From Iningainema tapete BLCC-T55 (GTDB taxonomy: Bacteria; Cyanobacteriota; Cyanobacteriia; Cyanobacteriales; Nostocaceae): a stretch of 49,417 nucleotides of DNA. The DNA lies in assembly GCF_014698965.1 (NCBI RefSeq), contig NZ_JACXAE010000128.1:1-49417 (forward strand). The letters are read 5' to 3'. Under the pieces are notes generated by a model. It was given only the letters and a program-made list of their open reading frames with translations, had not been told where the DNA came from and searched no databases. A program made the position numbers and the translations under genes. Numbering within the stretch: the stretch's first letter is position 1; every line of letters starts with the position of its first letter. Of this stretch, positions 1 through 6,440 are shown in pieces.

Positions 1-360
1 CCACCGCACGATACAACGGCAGTGCTTGGTTGTAATATGAAAGTGCTTTGTGTTTTTCTCCTAAATCTGAGTAAACTTGCCCGATATTATTGAGGGTAGT
101 AGCTTCCCCACTTTTGTCCCCCACCGCACGATACAACGGCAGTGCTTGGTTGTAATATGAAAGTGCTTTGTGCTTTTCTCCTAAATCTGAGTAAACTTGC
201 CCGATATTATTGAGGGTAGTAGCTTCTCCACGTTTTCCCACCACCGCACGATACAACGGCAGTGCTTGGTTGTAATATGAAAGTGCTTTGTGCTTTTCTC
301 CTAAATCTGAGTAAACTCGCCCAATACTAAGCAGTGCAGTAGCTTCCCAGCCTTTATCAT
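1..360. repeat. Three tandem 120-bp coding repeats
   Basis: Units at 1-120, 121-240 and 241-360 are nearly identical over most of their length; the third diverges in its last 40 bases. Each encodes one 40-residue TPR. The DNA identity is higher than protein function requires, which suggests recent unit duplication or homogenisation. Confidence 0.9.
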
Positions 361-643
361 CGACCTGTCTGTACAGTTTCAGCGCAATTTCCCATGAACC
401 AATTGCCTGCCGCAAAGATTCTGCTGTTCCTTGCTGATAAAGTTTCTTTCCCTCGGAAAATGCTTGTTGGGCTGCCGCACGGGTTGCCTGCTGTAATTGA
501 GGTTGCTGCTGCGCAATTTTTACCTCGTAGCGTCCCGCTGCTATCCCTACATCAGATAGCAACAGCATACTGAAAAATACAACAAATGTACGTTGCGTAA
601 AAACTTGGATATTCCAATGTTGCTTTTTTCTTTCTTTGCCCAT
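1..643 (-). CDS. Secreted/anchored TPR repeat protein, 5' part only
   Basis: I read an open frame on the minus strand from ATG at 643 to the window edge (214 codons, no stop). Residues 1-40 have a basic start (MGKERKKQ) and a hydrophobic stretch (FVVFFSMLLLS), so a signal peptide or anchor is likely. A Gln/Ala-rich helix follows, then a degenerate TPR with AFSEGKKLYQQG, then three almost identical 40-residue TPR units containing NNIGQVYSDLGEKHKALSYY. In cyanobacteria this kind of N-terminus usually precedes a C-terminal CHAT peptidase domain, but that part is outside the window, so the CHAT assignment is inference. TPRs mediate protein contacts. No partner gene can be seen on this side. Confidence 0.8.
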   Translation of the reverse strand, partial: MGKERKKQHWNIQVFTQRTFVVFFSMLLLSDVGIAAGRYEVKIAQQQPQLQQATRAAAQQAFSEGKKLYQQGTAESLRQAIGSWEIALKLYRQVDDKGWEATALLSIGRVYSDLGEKHKALSYYNQALPLYRAVVGKRGEATTLNNIGQVYSDLGEKHKALSYYNQALPLYRAVGDKSGEATTLNNIGQVYSDLGEKHKALSYYNQALPLYRAV

Positions 644-945
644 AACGGATCGCCTCTGCCTACAGTAATTAATAGAAGCCGCAATTACACTTATTTCTGG
701 TGCAAAGCTGCTTATGCAATTCCCCAGCAGAAAACTCGATAGTCAGCAGTTTTGAGCGCATAAACATAAATTTTTCACCTCTAACCATCTATAACTATAT
801 ACTTCTGACTTTCTCAAACCTAAGTAAATATAATGATGTATATTCCTCATTTTTCCAGTCAGGGATACCATGTTGTCAATGTAGAAAAGTGCAACATTAT
901 TTTTTTTAGTTGTGGTAAGAACACGGTTCGGTTAGAGACGAAAAC
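644..945. other. Intergenic stretch without a recognisable gene
   Basis: AT-rich DNA upstream of the TPR gene. It probably holds that gene's promoter on the minus strand, but I see no convincing motif. Short open frames here have no recognisable protein features. Confidence 0.5.
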
Positions 946-1142
946 CAGGAATCAAAGTCGGCGCGTGTATGGTTCCCTAATTCACATTGACTTAAAGGGC
1001 GATAAGATTTGGATTCAGTACGATGGTACAGCAAGTGTAAGTGGCGAATGAATTGGTGTCCCTTGGGATATCCAAACAAGATATTGTGTTGGCATACCAT
1101 GCGCCGTTTATGCGACATTATAATGGATTTGCCGTTGGATAG
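946..1142 (+). pseudogene. xisI remnant (copy 1)
   Basis: The DNA matches the 3' two thirds of the intact xisI at 4024-4359 with few mismatches, down to the shared terminal GGATTTGC...GTTGGATAG. The 5' third is missing, and small indels near 1030-1050 destroy the frame, giving a premature TGA. It is therefore a decayed partial copy. It is followed by a hicB-like scrap, so the order resembles the intact block at 4.0-4.9 kb. Confidence 0.85.
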
Positions 1143-1155
1143 CGTTTAATAGCTC

Positions 1156-1192
1156 TAGAATAGAAGGGATGAACTTTACATAGAAACTTTAT
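1156..1192 (+). pseudogene. Scrap of a hicB copy with its leader
   Basis: Bases 1156-1166 match the leader of hicB at 4671-4681 (TAGAATAGAAG). Bases 1174-1192 are identical to 4839-4857 inside hicB. Everything between has been deleted. Together with the xisI remnant this marks a second, collapsed copy of the xisI-hicB region. The match is short, so confidence is moderate. Confidence 0.6.
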
Positions 1193-1235
1193 AAAAATAA
1201 ACCGATAAAATAAAATCAAACTAGGAATGTCAATC

Positions 1236-1502
1236 ATGAGTACAGGTATTATTGTCAAAGTAACAGCTCAAGGACATCTGGAAATACCGGCAGAGTTACT
1301 AGCAAAACTTCAACCCTTAGCTGAATATGAAGTTTCGCTTAATGAGGATGAAATTGTGTTCAAAAAAATTCGTGAACCTATAACACTAAAGGAATTGAGG
1401 CAGCGTGTCAATGAACTAGGACCTGACCCCGATCAACCAACACTTGAAGAAATTAGTCAAATAGTCAAAGAAGTGCGGCAGGAACTGTGGGCTGAGAAAT
1501 GA
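1236..1502 (+). CDS. AbrB/MazE-like antitoxin
   Basis: An 88-residue protein. The N-terminal half (IIVKVTAQGHLEIPAELLAKL) looks like an AbrB/SpoVT-type DNA-binding swapped-hairpin domain. The C-terminal half (LRQRVNELGPDP...LEEISQIVKEVRQELW) is the acidic, helical tail that normally binds a PIN toxin. I chose ATG 1236 because AGGA at 1223-1226 is well spaced for it; ATG 1227 lies directly on that site. The stop overlaps the ATG of the following PIN toxin by four bases (ATGA), as in type II toxin-antitoxin operons. The toxin is broken, so this is now an orphan antitoxin. It probably represses its own promoter, by analogy with the family. Confidence 0.8.
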   Translation: MSTGIIVKVTAQGHLEIPAELLAKLQPLAEYEVSLNEDEIVFKKIREPITLKELRQRVNELGPDPDQPTLEEISQIVKEVRQELWAEK

Positions 1503-1763
1503 GAGTGATTGTTGATGTCAATGTTTGGATTTCAGCTTTACTATGGAGAGGTGTTCCAGATCAAGTCTTGATACTAGCTGAAAGCAGATGCTCCTCAATT
1601 GCGCGACTCAAAAGACACTATAGTTTTAGCTGCAGCTATTTCAGCTAATGCTGAGGCTATTATTACTGGTGATTTAGACTTATTAGTGCTAATTGAATTT
1701 AAAGGCATTCCGATTTTGACACATAAAGAATTTCTCAGTCGTTATTTCTCAAAATTACAGTAG
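1499..1763 (+). pseudogene. PIN-domain toxin (COG1569 type) with internal deletion
   Basis: The first frame reads MRVIVDVNVWISALLWRGVP, the classic PIN start with its first metal-binding Asp, up to about residue 29, then runs out of family resemblance. The rest continues in another frame from about base 1586 with APQLRDSKDTIVLAAA, then AEAIITGDLDLL, then IPILTHKEFLSRYF. Family members are about 135-140 residues long; here roughly 50 central residues are gone and the frame shifts at the joint. The conserved C-terminal Asp residues (D in RDSKD, GDLDLL) survive as sequence but cannot be translated together with the N-terminus. Inactive toxin, with its antitoxin still intact just upstream. Confidence 0.85.
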
Positions 1764-2134
1764 GACTCGCGTCTGTCAACATCACTGCCAACCGCCAAAA
1801 GTAAAAGCTGACCAATAATAAGGATGATGCCATTTTTGCTGCTGCCACATACTCAATTGTGCGGTACGTAGGGCTGCAGTAGGCGACTTCCCTTGCTGAC
1901 AGATGCGGAACCAGGTTCCACTTTAATTTAAGTGGGGGAAGCGCAGAAGTTGCCGCGATCGCGTTGTATATCAGTGTTATTATAAAACGTGGTAGCTTCT
2001 AGTTCTTTAAGGAACAACTTGATTTTGGTATTAGAGGGCGATCGCCGCACTGTTGTATAATACCCATTTTTGGTTTTGGATATTCTGTAATAGATAGAAT
2101 AGAAAAAAATATCTATACTTTGCTCTACTTAATA
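1764..2134. other. Gap with no supported gene
   Basis: About 370 bases between the broken toxin and the next gene. Short coding-like fragments occur around 1828-1880 (a plus-strand reading DAIFAAATYSIVRYVG), but they are not part of any complete frame. I see no RNA gene or convincing repeat. Confidence 0.4.
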
Positions 2135-2557
2135 ATGGCTACTTACACACTCACGGTAGAATTACCTGAATCAGTATTTCAACAATTGGCTCGCATTGCT
2201 CAGTTAACAAATCAATCTTTGGAAACGATAGTCGCGCAAAGTATCACAAGCAATCTACCGCCATCTGCTGACAACGCACCGCCGCAGATGCAAACAGAAT
2301 TGCTGAAAATGCAGACACTACCAATTGCTGAACTACAGGAAATTGCCCGTGCTCAAGTACCAGTAGAACAACAGCAACACCATTTGACATTACTAGAGAA
2401 AAATCAATCTGGATCTATTACTACTGAAGAACTGAAGCGGCTCAATAGTCTGCGGATAATTGCTGATGAGCTAATGGTACGCAAAGCATATGCATGGTCA
2501 GTTTTACGTTGGCGGGGGTATCGCGTACCCGCATTTGAGGATTTGCCCGAGGAATAA
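2135..2557 (+). CDS. Conserved hypothetical, ribbon-helix-helix-like N-terminus
   Basis: A 140-residue protein starting at ATG 2135 (MATYTLTVELPESVFQQLARIA); a TTG at 2120 is a weaker option. The N-terminal beta strand plus two helices (TVELPESVFQQLARIAQLTN, then QSLETIVAQSI) looks like a ribbon-helix-helix antitoxin domain. The C-terminus (LRIIADELMVRKAYAWSVLRWRGYRVP) is rich in aromatic residues. It sits two bases upstream of an HNH-nuclease remnant, so the pair may once have been an antitoxin/nuclease-type unit. Exact function unknown. A fragmentary second copy lies at 3502-3676. Confidence 0.7.
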   Translation: MATYTLTVELPESVFQQLARIAQLTNQSLETIVAQSITSNLPPSADNAPPQMQTELLKMQTLPIAELQEIARAQVPVEQQQHHLTLLEKNQSGSITTEELKRLNSLRIIADELMVRKAYAWSVLRWRGYRVPAFEDLPEE

Positions 2558-2559
2558 CA

Positions 2560-2646
2560 GTGTCAGAGATTTCTAAATCTACTAGAGAGCAAGTAAATGT
2601 CCGTGCCGCTTACCGTTGCGAATATTGCCGCACGTCAAGTAAGTAG
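2560..2646 (+). pseudogene. HNH endonuclease N-terminal remnant
   Basis: A GTG-started frame of 28 codons directly follows the previous gene. It reads REQVNVRAAYRCEYCRTSS and then stops at TAG 2644-2646. The REQV...R..CEYC motif is the start of many cyanobacterial HNH endonucleases, where CxxC binds the structural zinc. The HNH core (DHIxP...N) is absent downstream, so only the 5' end survives. Confidence 0.7.
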
Positions 2647-2699
2647 TTCATTAGCAATATCATCAGGGGGATTACCTGCCTCGCGCACGTCCAATCAAC

Positions 2700-2779
2700 T
2701 GTCAAAGTAACAGCCCAAGGAGAATTGGAAATTACGTCAGAAGTACGATCGCAGCTTCAACCGTTTACTGAATTTGTAC
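2700..2779 (+). pseudogene. Fragment of a second AbrB-like antitoxin
   Basis: The plus strand reads VKVTAQGELEITSEVRSQLQPFTEF, clearly homologous to residues 6-30 of the antitoxin at 1236-1502. No start or downstream part exists. It overlaps the 3' end of the convergent gene at 2757-3371 and contributes that gene's last codons. Confidence 0.8.
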
Positions 2780-3371
2780 TAGTTACCATTGCCATCAGTA
2801 TTCCTAAAATTTTATCTACAGGTGGAAACAAATATATGGTAGGGTCAATGGTTACTGCATTATTTCTTAGAGTCAAAAAAGTCCACTGTGTTGCTGTAGT
2901 AACTACACCAAAAACTTGTTGCATATCTTTATTAAACTTATTGGCAGCCACCATTTCAGCAATACATTGAGGTAAGCCTAAAGCTAGATCTGACTTTTTG
3001 GCTTCAACTACGGTTATTACGGGTTTAACGATTGTAATACTTATCGGACTTTTTGATATTAAGAAGTCGCACACACCGTTTAAACCATTTGATTTATCTA
3101 CATTAAACGTTTCTCCTGAAAACACGTTAATAGGGGTACTGGAAATTTCTTGCAGTTCTGTTAATATGGGGCTGATGATTCGCTCACTTTTTTCTTTCTC
3201 ACTTCTTAATTCTAGAACAACCCTGGTCGCGTTTCTTTTGAGAATTTCACTAAGTAGAGTGCTAGGTTGTATTGGTGGAGCGTCAGCAAATAACTGTGGT
3301 GTTTCTTGAATTAACTCTAGTTGAAATTGATTTATTACACTGGGTAAATCGTTGAAGTCTGAGTAAGCCAT
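2757..3371 (-). CDS. Predicted PD-(D/E)XK nuclease-like protein
   Basis: I chose ATG 3371 (MAYSDFNDLPSVINQF); the upstream GTG at 3404 has no supporting features. The protein is 204 residues. Its central region has GVCDFLISKSP followed about 20 residues later by ITVVEAKKSD and LPQCIAEMVAANKFN. This spacing of Asp and E-x-K resembles restriction-endonuclease-like folds (HsdR N-terminal type). The family is a common cyanobacterial hypothetical. The last residues (TSTNSVNG) are encoded by DNA belonging to an antitoxin fragment on the other strand, so the native C-terminus was probably altered by rearrangement. The function as a nuclease is inference. Confidence 0.65.
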   Translation of the reverse strand: MAYSDFNDLPSVINQFQLELIQETPQLFADAPPIQPSTLLSEILKRNATRVVLELRSEKEKSERIISPILTELQEISSTPINVFSGETFNVDKSNGLNGVCDFLISKSPISITIVKPVITVVEAKKSDLALGLPQCIAEMVAANKFNKDMQQVFGVVTTATQWTFLTLRNNAVTIDPTIYLFPPVDKILGILMAMVTSTNSVNG

Positions 3372-3501
3372 AATTTTTGTTTTATTCTCAAGAGTAATAC
3401 ACAACTGATTTGAGTCCCCAAAAGGATGGAACGGTAATTGTTAATCATGAAATTCTGGTATTACTAGATTCTTTCAGTTTACTTAAAAGATGGTGATTTT
3501 A

Positions 3502-3676
3502 CCAACTCAATCTTTGGAAACGATATAGCAGTCCTAAATGATTCACAAACGCCAAGAAACCCGGTTTCGTAAAAGTTACCGGGTTTCTGTTAGCTAACAT
3601 TTGCAAATTAAATAGGATTGCTATAGTCGCGCCGAGTATCACAAGCAATCTACGGTCAGTTTTACGTTGCTGTACC
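3502..3676 (+). pseudogene. Broken copy of the 2135-2557 gene, interrupted by an element
   Basis: Bases 3506-3525 plus 3626-3653 match 2211-2258 (CAATCTTTGGAAACGATA, then GTCGCG...GTATCACAAGCAATCTAC). The copy then jumps to a match with 2498-2515 (GGTCAGTTTTACGTTG). The insertion of 3526-3623 and the internal deletion leave no reading frame. Confidence 0.85.
3526..3623. mobile_element. 98-bp MITE-like element with TA target duplication
   Basis: The ends are TAGCAGTCCTA and, at the right, the inverse of TAGCAATCCTA. The element is flanked by TA on both sides, and the homologous uninterrupted site at 2221-2236 has a single TA. This defines the boundaries exactly. The interior has a hairpin with AGAAACCCGGT pairing to ACCGGGTTTCT. 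There is no coding capacity. TA duplication and short terminal repeats point to mobilisation by an IS630/Tc1-type transposase elsewhere in the genome (inference). Confidence 0.85.
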
Positions 3677-3746
3677 TTCATCGTTAACTATTTCCACGGC
3701 AACCGGATTAGGTTAAGATTTTTTTATAACGGGAATAGAGGCACAG

Positions 3747-4054
3747 GTGTCAGCAAAGGATAGATTTCACGATTTAGTTAAGTCTGCGCTCATCAGGGAT
3801 GGGTGGACTATTACTTATGAGTTATTTCCAATAGATTATGGGGATGTACAGATGCAGATTGACTTGGGGGCTGAACGCCTAGTTGCTGCACAGCGAGGTA
3901 GTGAAAAAATTGCGGTGGAAGTAAAAAGCTTTATTTTTTCCGACTCCGGTTTATTCAAGAAGTGACCCAAGAGCATCGGCTTAACCTACTAATTTATAAT
4001 GTGGAACAGGAGGCGATCGCGCAATGGATAAAATCGAGCAGTACCGCCAATTAA
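3747..4054 (+). pseudogene. xisH: xisH with internal deletion and frame change
   Basis: The frame starts with GTG 3747 and reads AKDRFHDLVKSALIRDGWTI, IDLGAERLVAAQ and KIAVEVKSF, the N-terminal half of XisH with its nuclease-fold Asp and E-x-K residues. It then shifts. From about 3942 another frame gives RLRFIQEVTQEHRLNLLIYN and EAIAQWI, the XisH C-terminus, ending at 4052-4054. Family members are about 138 residues; about 50 residues in the middle are missing. The surviving C-terminal frame overlaps the ATG of xisI, as in intact xisH-xisI pairs. XisH is one of the factors needed for fdxN element excision in Anabaena, but homologues are widespread without such elements. Confidence 0.85.
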
Positions 4055-4359
4055 TTAAGCAAGTGCTGATTGAACACAGTCAGATTAAACCAGTTTACGG
4101 TGATATAGAAGTACACACTGTGTTTGATGGTGAAGGAGATCACTATCAGGTAGTACGCTCTGGCTGGAATCAAAGTCGTCGGGTGTATGGTTCCTTAATT
4201 CACATTGACTTAAAGGGTGATAAAATTTGGATTCAGTACGATGGTACTGAAGTGGGCGTAGCGAATGAATTGGTGGAACTAGGGATACCTAAACAAGATA
4301 TTGTGTTGGCATACCATGCGCCGTTTATGCGACAGTACGATGGATTTGCTGTTGGATAG
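4024..4359 (+). CDS. xisI: XisI family protein (excision-controlling factor type)
   Basis: A complete 111-residue protein of normal family length. It begins MDKIEQYRQLIKQVLIEHSQ and contains SRRVYGSLIHIDLKGDKIWIQ and the conserved end DIVLAYHAPFMRQYDGFAVG. It starts inside the 3' end of the broken xisH, as is typical. XisI works with XisH and the recombinase XisF in fdxN element excision in Anabaena; most homologues have no proven role. Its usual partner is destroyed here, and there is no XisF-like recombinase in the window. Two other fragments of the same gene lie at 946-1142 and 5254-5279. Confidence 0.92.
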   Translation: MDKIEQYRQLIKQVLIEHSQIKPVYGDIEVHTVFDGEGDHYQVVRSGWNQSRRVYGSLIHIDLKGDKIWIQYDGTEVGVANELVELGIPKQDIVLAYHAPFMRQYDGFAVG

Positions 4360-4413
4360 TTGAATTCACCGCCATCCACGTTAGCATTTTTATTACAACA
4401 AAGGAAGGTCACT

Positions 4414-4581
4414 ATGTCTATCATAAGTAAATCTAAAAATACAGCAAGGGCTATCCTATGGGAAATCAGCCAATGTGAGTCAAGCAAAAAATGTACTTGG
4501 GAGCTAGTAATTAAGAATCAGTCCTATGAAGAGTTAATTAAAGAAAGTCAAAAAAGAATTCCATTATTAGGAGAAGATTAG
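4414..4581 (+). CDS. Small hypothetical protein with YEELIKESQ motif
   Basis: A 55-residue protein from ATG 4414, chosen because AAGGAAGG at 4401-4408 is a good ribosome-binding site; a TTG at 4360 is upstream but lacks one. The sequence is basic at the N-terminus and has two Cys residues. Its end, SYEELIKESQKRI, nearly repeats YQELIKESQRRI in the RRM protein at 8890-9300, which suggests a shared short module. No known domain is recognised. It lies between xisI and hicB on the same strand. Confidence 0.5.
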   Translation: MSIISKSKNTARAILWEISQCESSKKCTWELVIKNQSYEELIKESQKRIPLLGED

Positions 4582-4703
4582 TCAATTTATAATGTCAGAA
4601 GTAATAGTTGTATTAGATAAGAATATGATTTTTTCAAAGTAAATAAACCCGAGTTAAAGGCGAATATTTATAGAATAGAAGAGACGAAGAGGAGACAAGT
4701 TAT

Positions 4704-4928
4704 ATGGCGTATCAAGTCAGCGTTATTATCGAAAAAGATCAGTATGGATATTATGCTTATTGTCCTGAACTTCCTGGTTGCCAATCTCAAGGAGATTCTT
4801 TAGAAGAAGTACGGGCAAATATCCAAGAAGCAGTTGAGCTTTACATAGAAACTTTATCAGATTCAGAAAGGCAGGCACTTCGTAGCAAACAAATATTAAC
4901 AATGACATTGGAGGTACAAGTTGCCTAA
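4704..4928 (+). CDS. hicB: HicB-like antitoxin
   Basis: A 74-residue protein with the HicB partial RNase-H fold pattern: YQVSVIIEKDQYGYYAYCPELPGC, then GDSLEEVRANIQEAVELYIETL. It is a single-domain form without an obvious DNA-binding C-terminus. A good ribosome-binding site (GAGGAGA at 4689-4695) precedes ATG 4704. It overlaps hicA by eight bases, giving translational coupling. HicB neutralises HicA by direct binding. Confidence 0.9.
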   Translation: MAYQVSVIIEKDQYGYYAYCPELPGCQSQGDSLEEVRANIQEAVELYIETLSDSERQALRSKQILTMTLEVQVA

Positions 4929-5163
4929 ACTTCCGCGACTGACAGCCAAGGAAGCGGAAAAACTTCTTTTGGATATTGGCTTTACCCAGATTAGAAGTAA
5001 AGGAAGTCACAGAATTTATCGCCGAGAAGAACTAAGAGTTGTGATTCCTTTTCATTCAGGAAAAATTTTACATCCTAAGGTGGTTCGACAGGTTATGCAA
5101 GCGATAAATACAGTTGAAGGTAATACGACTGAAGAAGATGAAATAGATGAGGAAATTCTATAG
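4921..5163 (+). CDS. hicA: HicA-like mRNA interferase toxin
   Basis: An 80-residue protein starting at TTG 4921 within the end of hicB. It has the HicA dsRBD-like pattern: LTAKEAEKLLLDIGFTQIRSKGSHRIYRR with the catalytic His in GSHR, then VVIPFHSGKILHPKVVRQVMQ. It cleaves mRNA when not bound by HicB (family knowledge). The C-terminal tail is long and acidic (EEDEIDEEIL). The TAG stop codon is the first three bases of an inserted inverted-repeat element, so the original 3' end has probably changed. Confidence 0.9.
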   Translation: MPKLPRLTAKEAEKLLLDIGFTQIRSKGSHRIYRREELRVVIPFHSGKILHPKVVRQVMQAINTVEGNTTEEDEIDEEIL

Positions 5164-5253
5164 CAGTCCTCAATCATTTGTGAGAAATCCGTTGTTCGGT
5201 AAATTAGTGCGAAACCGGGCTTCTTATGATGTGCGATGTTCACAAATCAAAAT
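5161..5253. mobile_element. Right-truncated relative of the 98-bp element
   Basis: It starts TAGCAGTCCT directly after TA at 5159-5160, exactly like the left end of the element at 3526. The interior (GAAACCGGGCTTCTTATG, then CACAAATCAAAATAG) is related but diverged. The right terminal repeat is missing, and the sequence passes straight into an xisI 3' fragment. It is therefore an old insertion cut by a later deletion or recombination. Confidence 0.65.
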
Positions 5254-5279
5254 AGTACGATGGATTTGCAGTTGGATAG
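5254..5279 (+). pseudogene. xisI 3'-end scrap (copy 3)
   Basis: The 26 bases AGTACGATGGATTTGC...GTTGGATAG match the last 26 bases of the intact xisI (4334-4359) with one mismatch. Nothing upstream belongs to xisI, so only the stop-proximal end remains. Confidence 0.75.
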
Positions 5280-5409
5280 CTGTGTTTACAGGCATTTCCA
5301 GGTTTTGCTCAAAAACTTCTGATTACTGACGGTCTAAACGCGCAGATTATGTGATAATGATCCGAGCGCATACAATACCTTGCTATAAACCGTGGAGTAC
5401 AACGAGTCT

Positions 5410-6423
5410 ATGGATGATCTGGCTGCAGCCCTGCAACAGCCAGCAGATTTGACATTCCAACTGCCCGATCCGGAAGATGAAGAAATTACCGAACCGGATT
5501 TTCAACAGCAGGTTGATGTAGCATGGCAGGTGTGCGATCGCTTTGACTTGCAAACGGAAATCTGGCGGGGACGCATTTTACGCATCATCCGCGACAGAGA
5601 GAAAAAGGGCGGTGATGGAAGAGGTGCTGGTTTCCTCCACTGGTTGAAGGAACGGGAAATCAGCAAAAGTCAGGCTTATGCTTGGATTCAACTGGCAAAC
5701 AGTGCTGATACTTTGTTGGATGAAGGCAAATTAGAACCCAGCGCGATTAATAACTTCAGCAAACGGGCTTTTGTCGAAACAGCCAAATCCGCACCAGAAG
5801 TGCAACAAATGGTGAGTGAAGCAGCACAAAAAGGCGATCGCATTACACGACGAGAAGTGCGTCAACTTACCGATGAATGGACAGCGATGTCCTCCGATTT
5901 GCTACCCGAACCTGTCAAAGCCAAAGCAGCAGATAATTCCCTTCCTCCCCGTTACATTGCCCCACTGGTAAAGGAAATGGAAAAATTGCCAGAATCTCAC
6001 CAAACAGCCATCCAAAAGGAAATTGCTGCCAACCCTGATGTAGATACGCTCAAACAGGCAACCACAGAAGCACGTAACCTGGCAAAATATCTCAAAGCTG
6101 CCGCACAAGTTCAAGCACTTAACGCTGAAGAAGTGGACATCGAAACAGCCCTAGAAGAAGCGCAAAGAGTCGGTTGTTTGAATGTAGCTGCTGACTTAGT
6201 AAATCAAGCATCTCAGTTAGAGCAAACAATTGCTAAGCTGTACATGACTTGGAAGCGGATTGGTAATTTATCAGATCGATTGTATGTGGATACAGGCGCG
6301 AGTACACCAAAATTAAGGTCACTCCTCGAATGCTTGGAACCTTTTGGTGGTGAAGTAATGGAATTACAACTTGGTGGTGCAACTGAGCGTACTATTCGGT
6401 TGCAAATTCAAGAAACTAGTTAG
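5410..6423 (+). CDS. Conserved hypothetical protein, helical, possibly DNA-binding
   Basis: About 337 residues from ATG 5410 (MDDLAAALQQPAD); GTG 5392 is an alternative start. Residues about 35-110 contain WRGRILRIIRD and FLHWLKEREISKSQAYAWIQLA, which looks like a helix-turn-helix of the ParB/DUF3102 kind. Next come KRAFVETAKSAPEVQQMV and RITRREVRQLTDEW. The C-terminal half is long and helical, with a coiled-coil-like part, ending in a small region with LRSLLECLEPFGG. A plasmid-partition or nucleoid role is possible but unproven. It lies next to the decayed toxin-antitoxin region, yet its own frame is intact. Confidence 0.65.
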   Translation: MDDLAAALQQPADLTFQLPDPEDEEITEPDFQQQVDVAWQVCDRFDLQTEIWRGRILRIIRDREKKGGDGRGAGFLHWLKEREISKSQAYAWIQLANSADTLLDEGKLEPSAINNFSKRAFVETAKSAPEVQQMVSEAAQKGDRITRREVRQLTDEWTAMSSDLLPEPVKAKAADNSLPPRYIAPLVKEMEKLPESHQTAIQKEIAANPDVDTLKQATTEARNLAKYLKAAAQVQALNAEEVDIETALEEAQRVGCLNVAADLVNQASQLEQTIAKLYMTWKRIGNLSDRLYVDTGASTPKLRSLLECLEPFGGEVMELQLGGATERTIRLQIQETS

Positions 6424-6440
6424 CACGCCAATTAAATCGA

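Noticed and set aside
1-360. A CRISPR array from the 120-bp periodic repeat
   Set aside because: The repeats have no unique spacers and translate as TPR units in one long open frame.
833-1051. A small gene covering the first xisI fragment
   Set aside because: Its N-terminal half has no relation to XisI and it ends at the frame break; it is a pseudogene by-product.
2725-2970. A plus-strand gene opposite the PD-(D/E)XK-like gene
   Set aside because: Only its first 18 codons look like a protein (the antitoxin fragment); the rest is the shadow of the minus-strand gene.
3747-4359. xisH/xisI as evidence of an fdxN-like excisable element here
   Set aside because: There is no XisF-type recombinase or matching attachment sites in the window; these families are widespread outside such elements.
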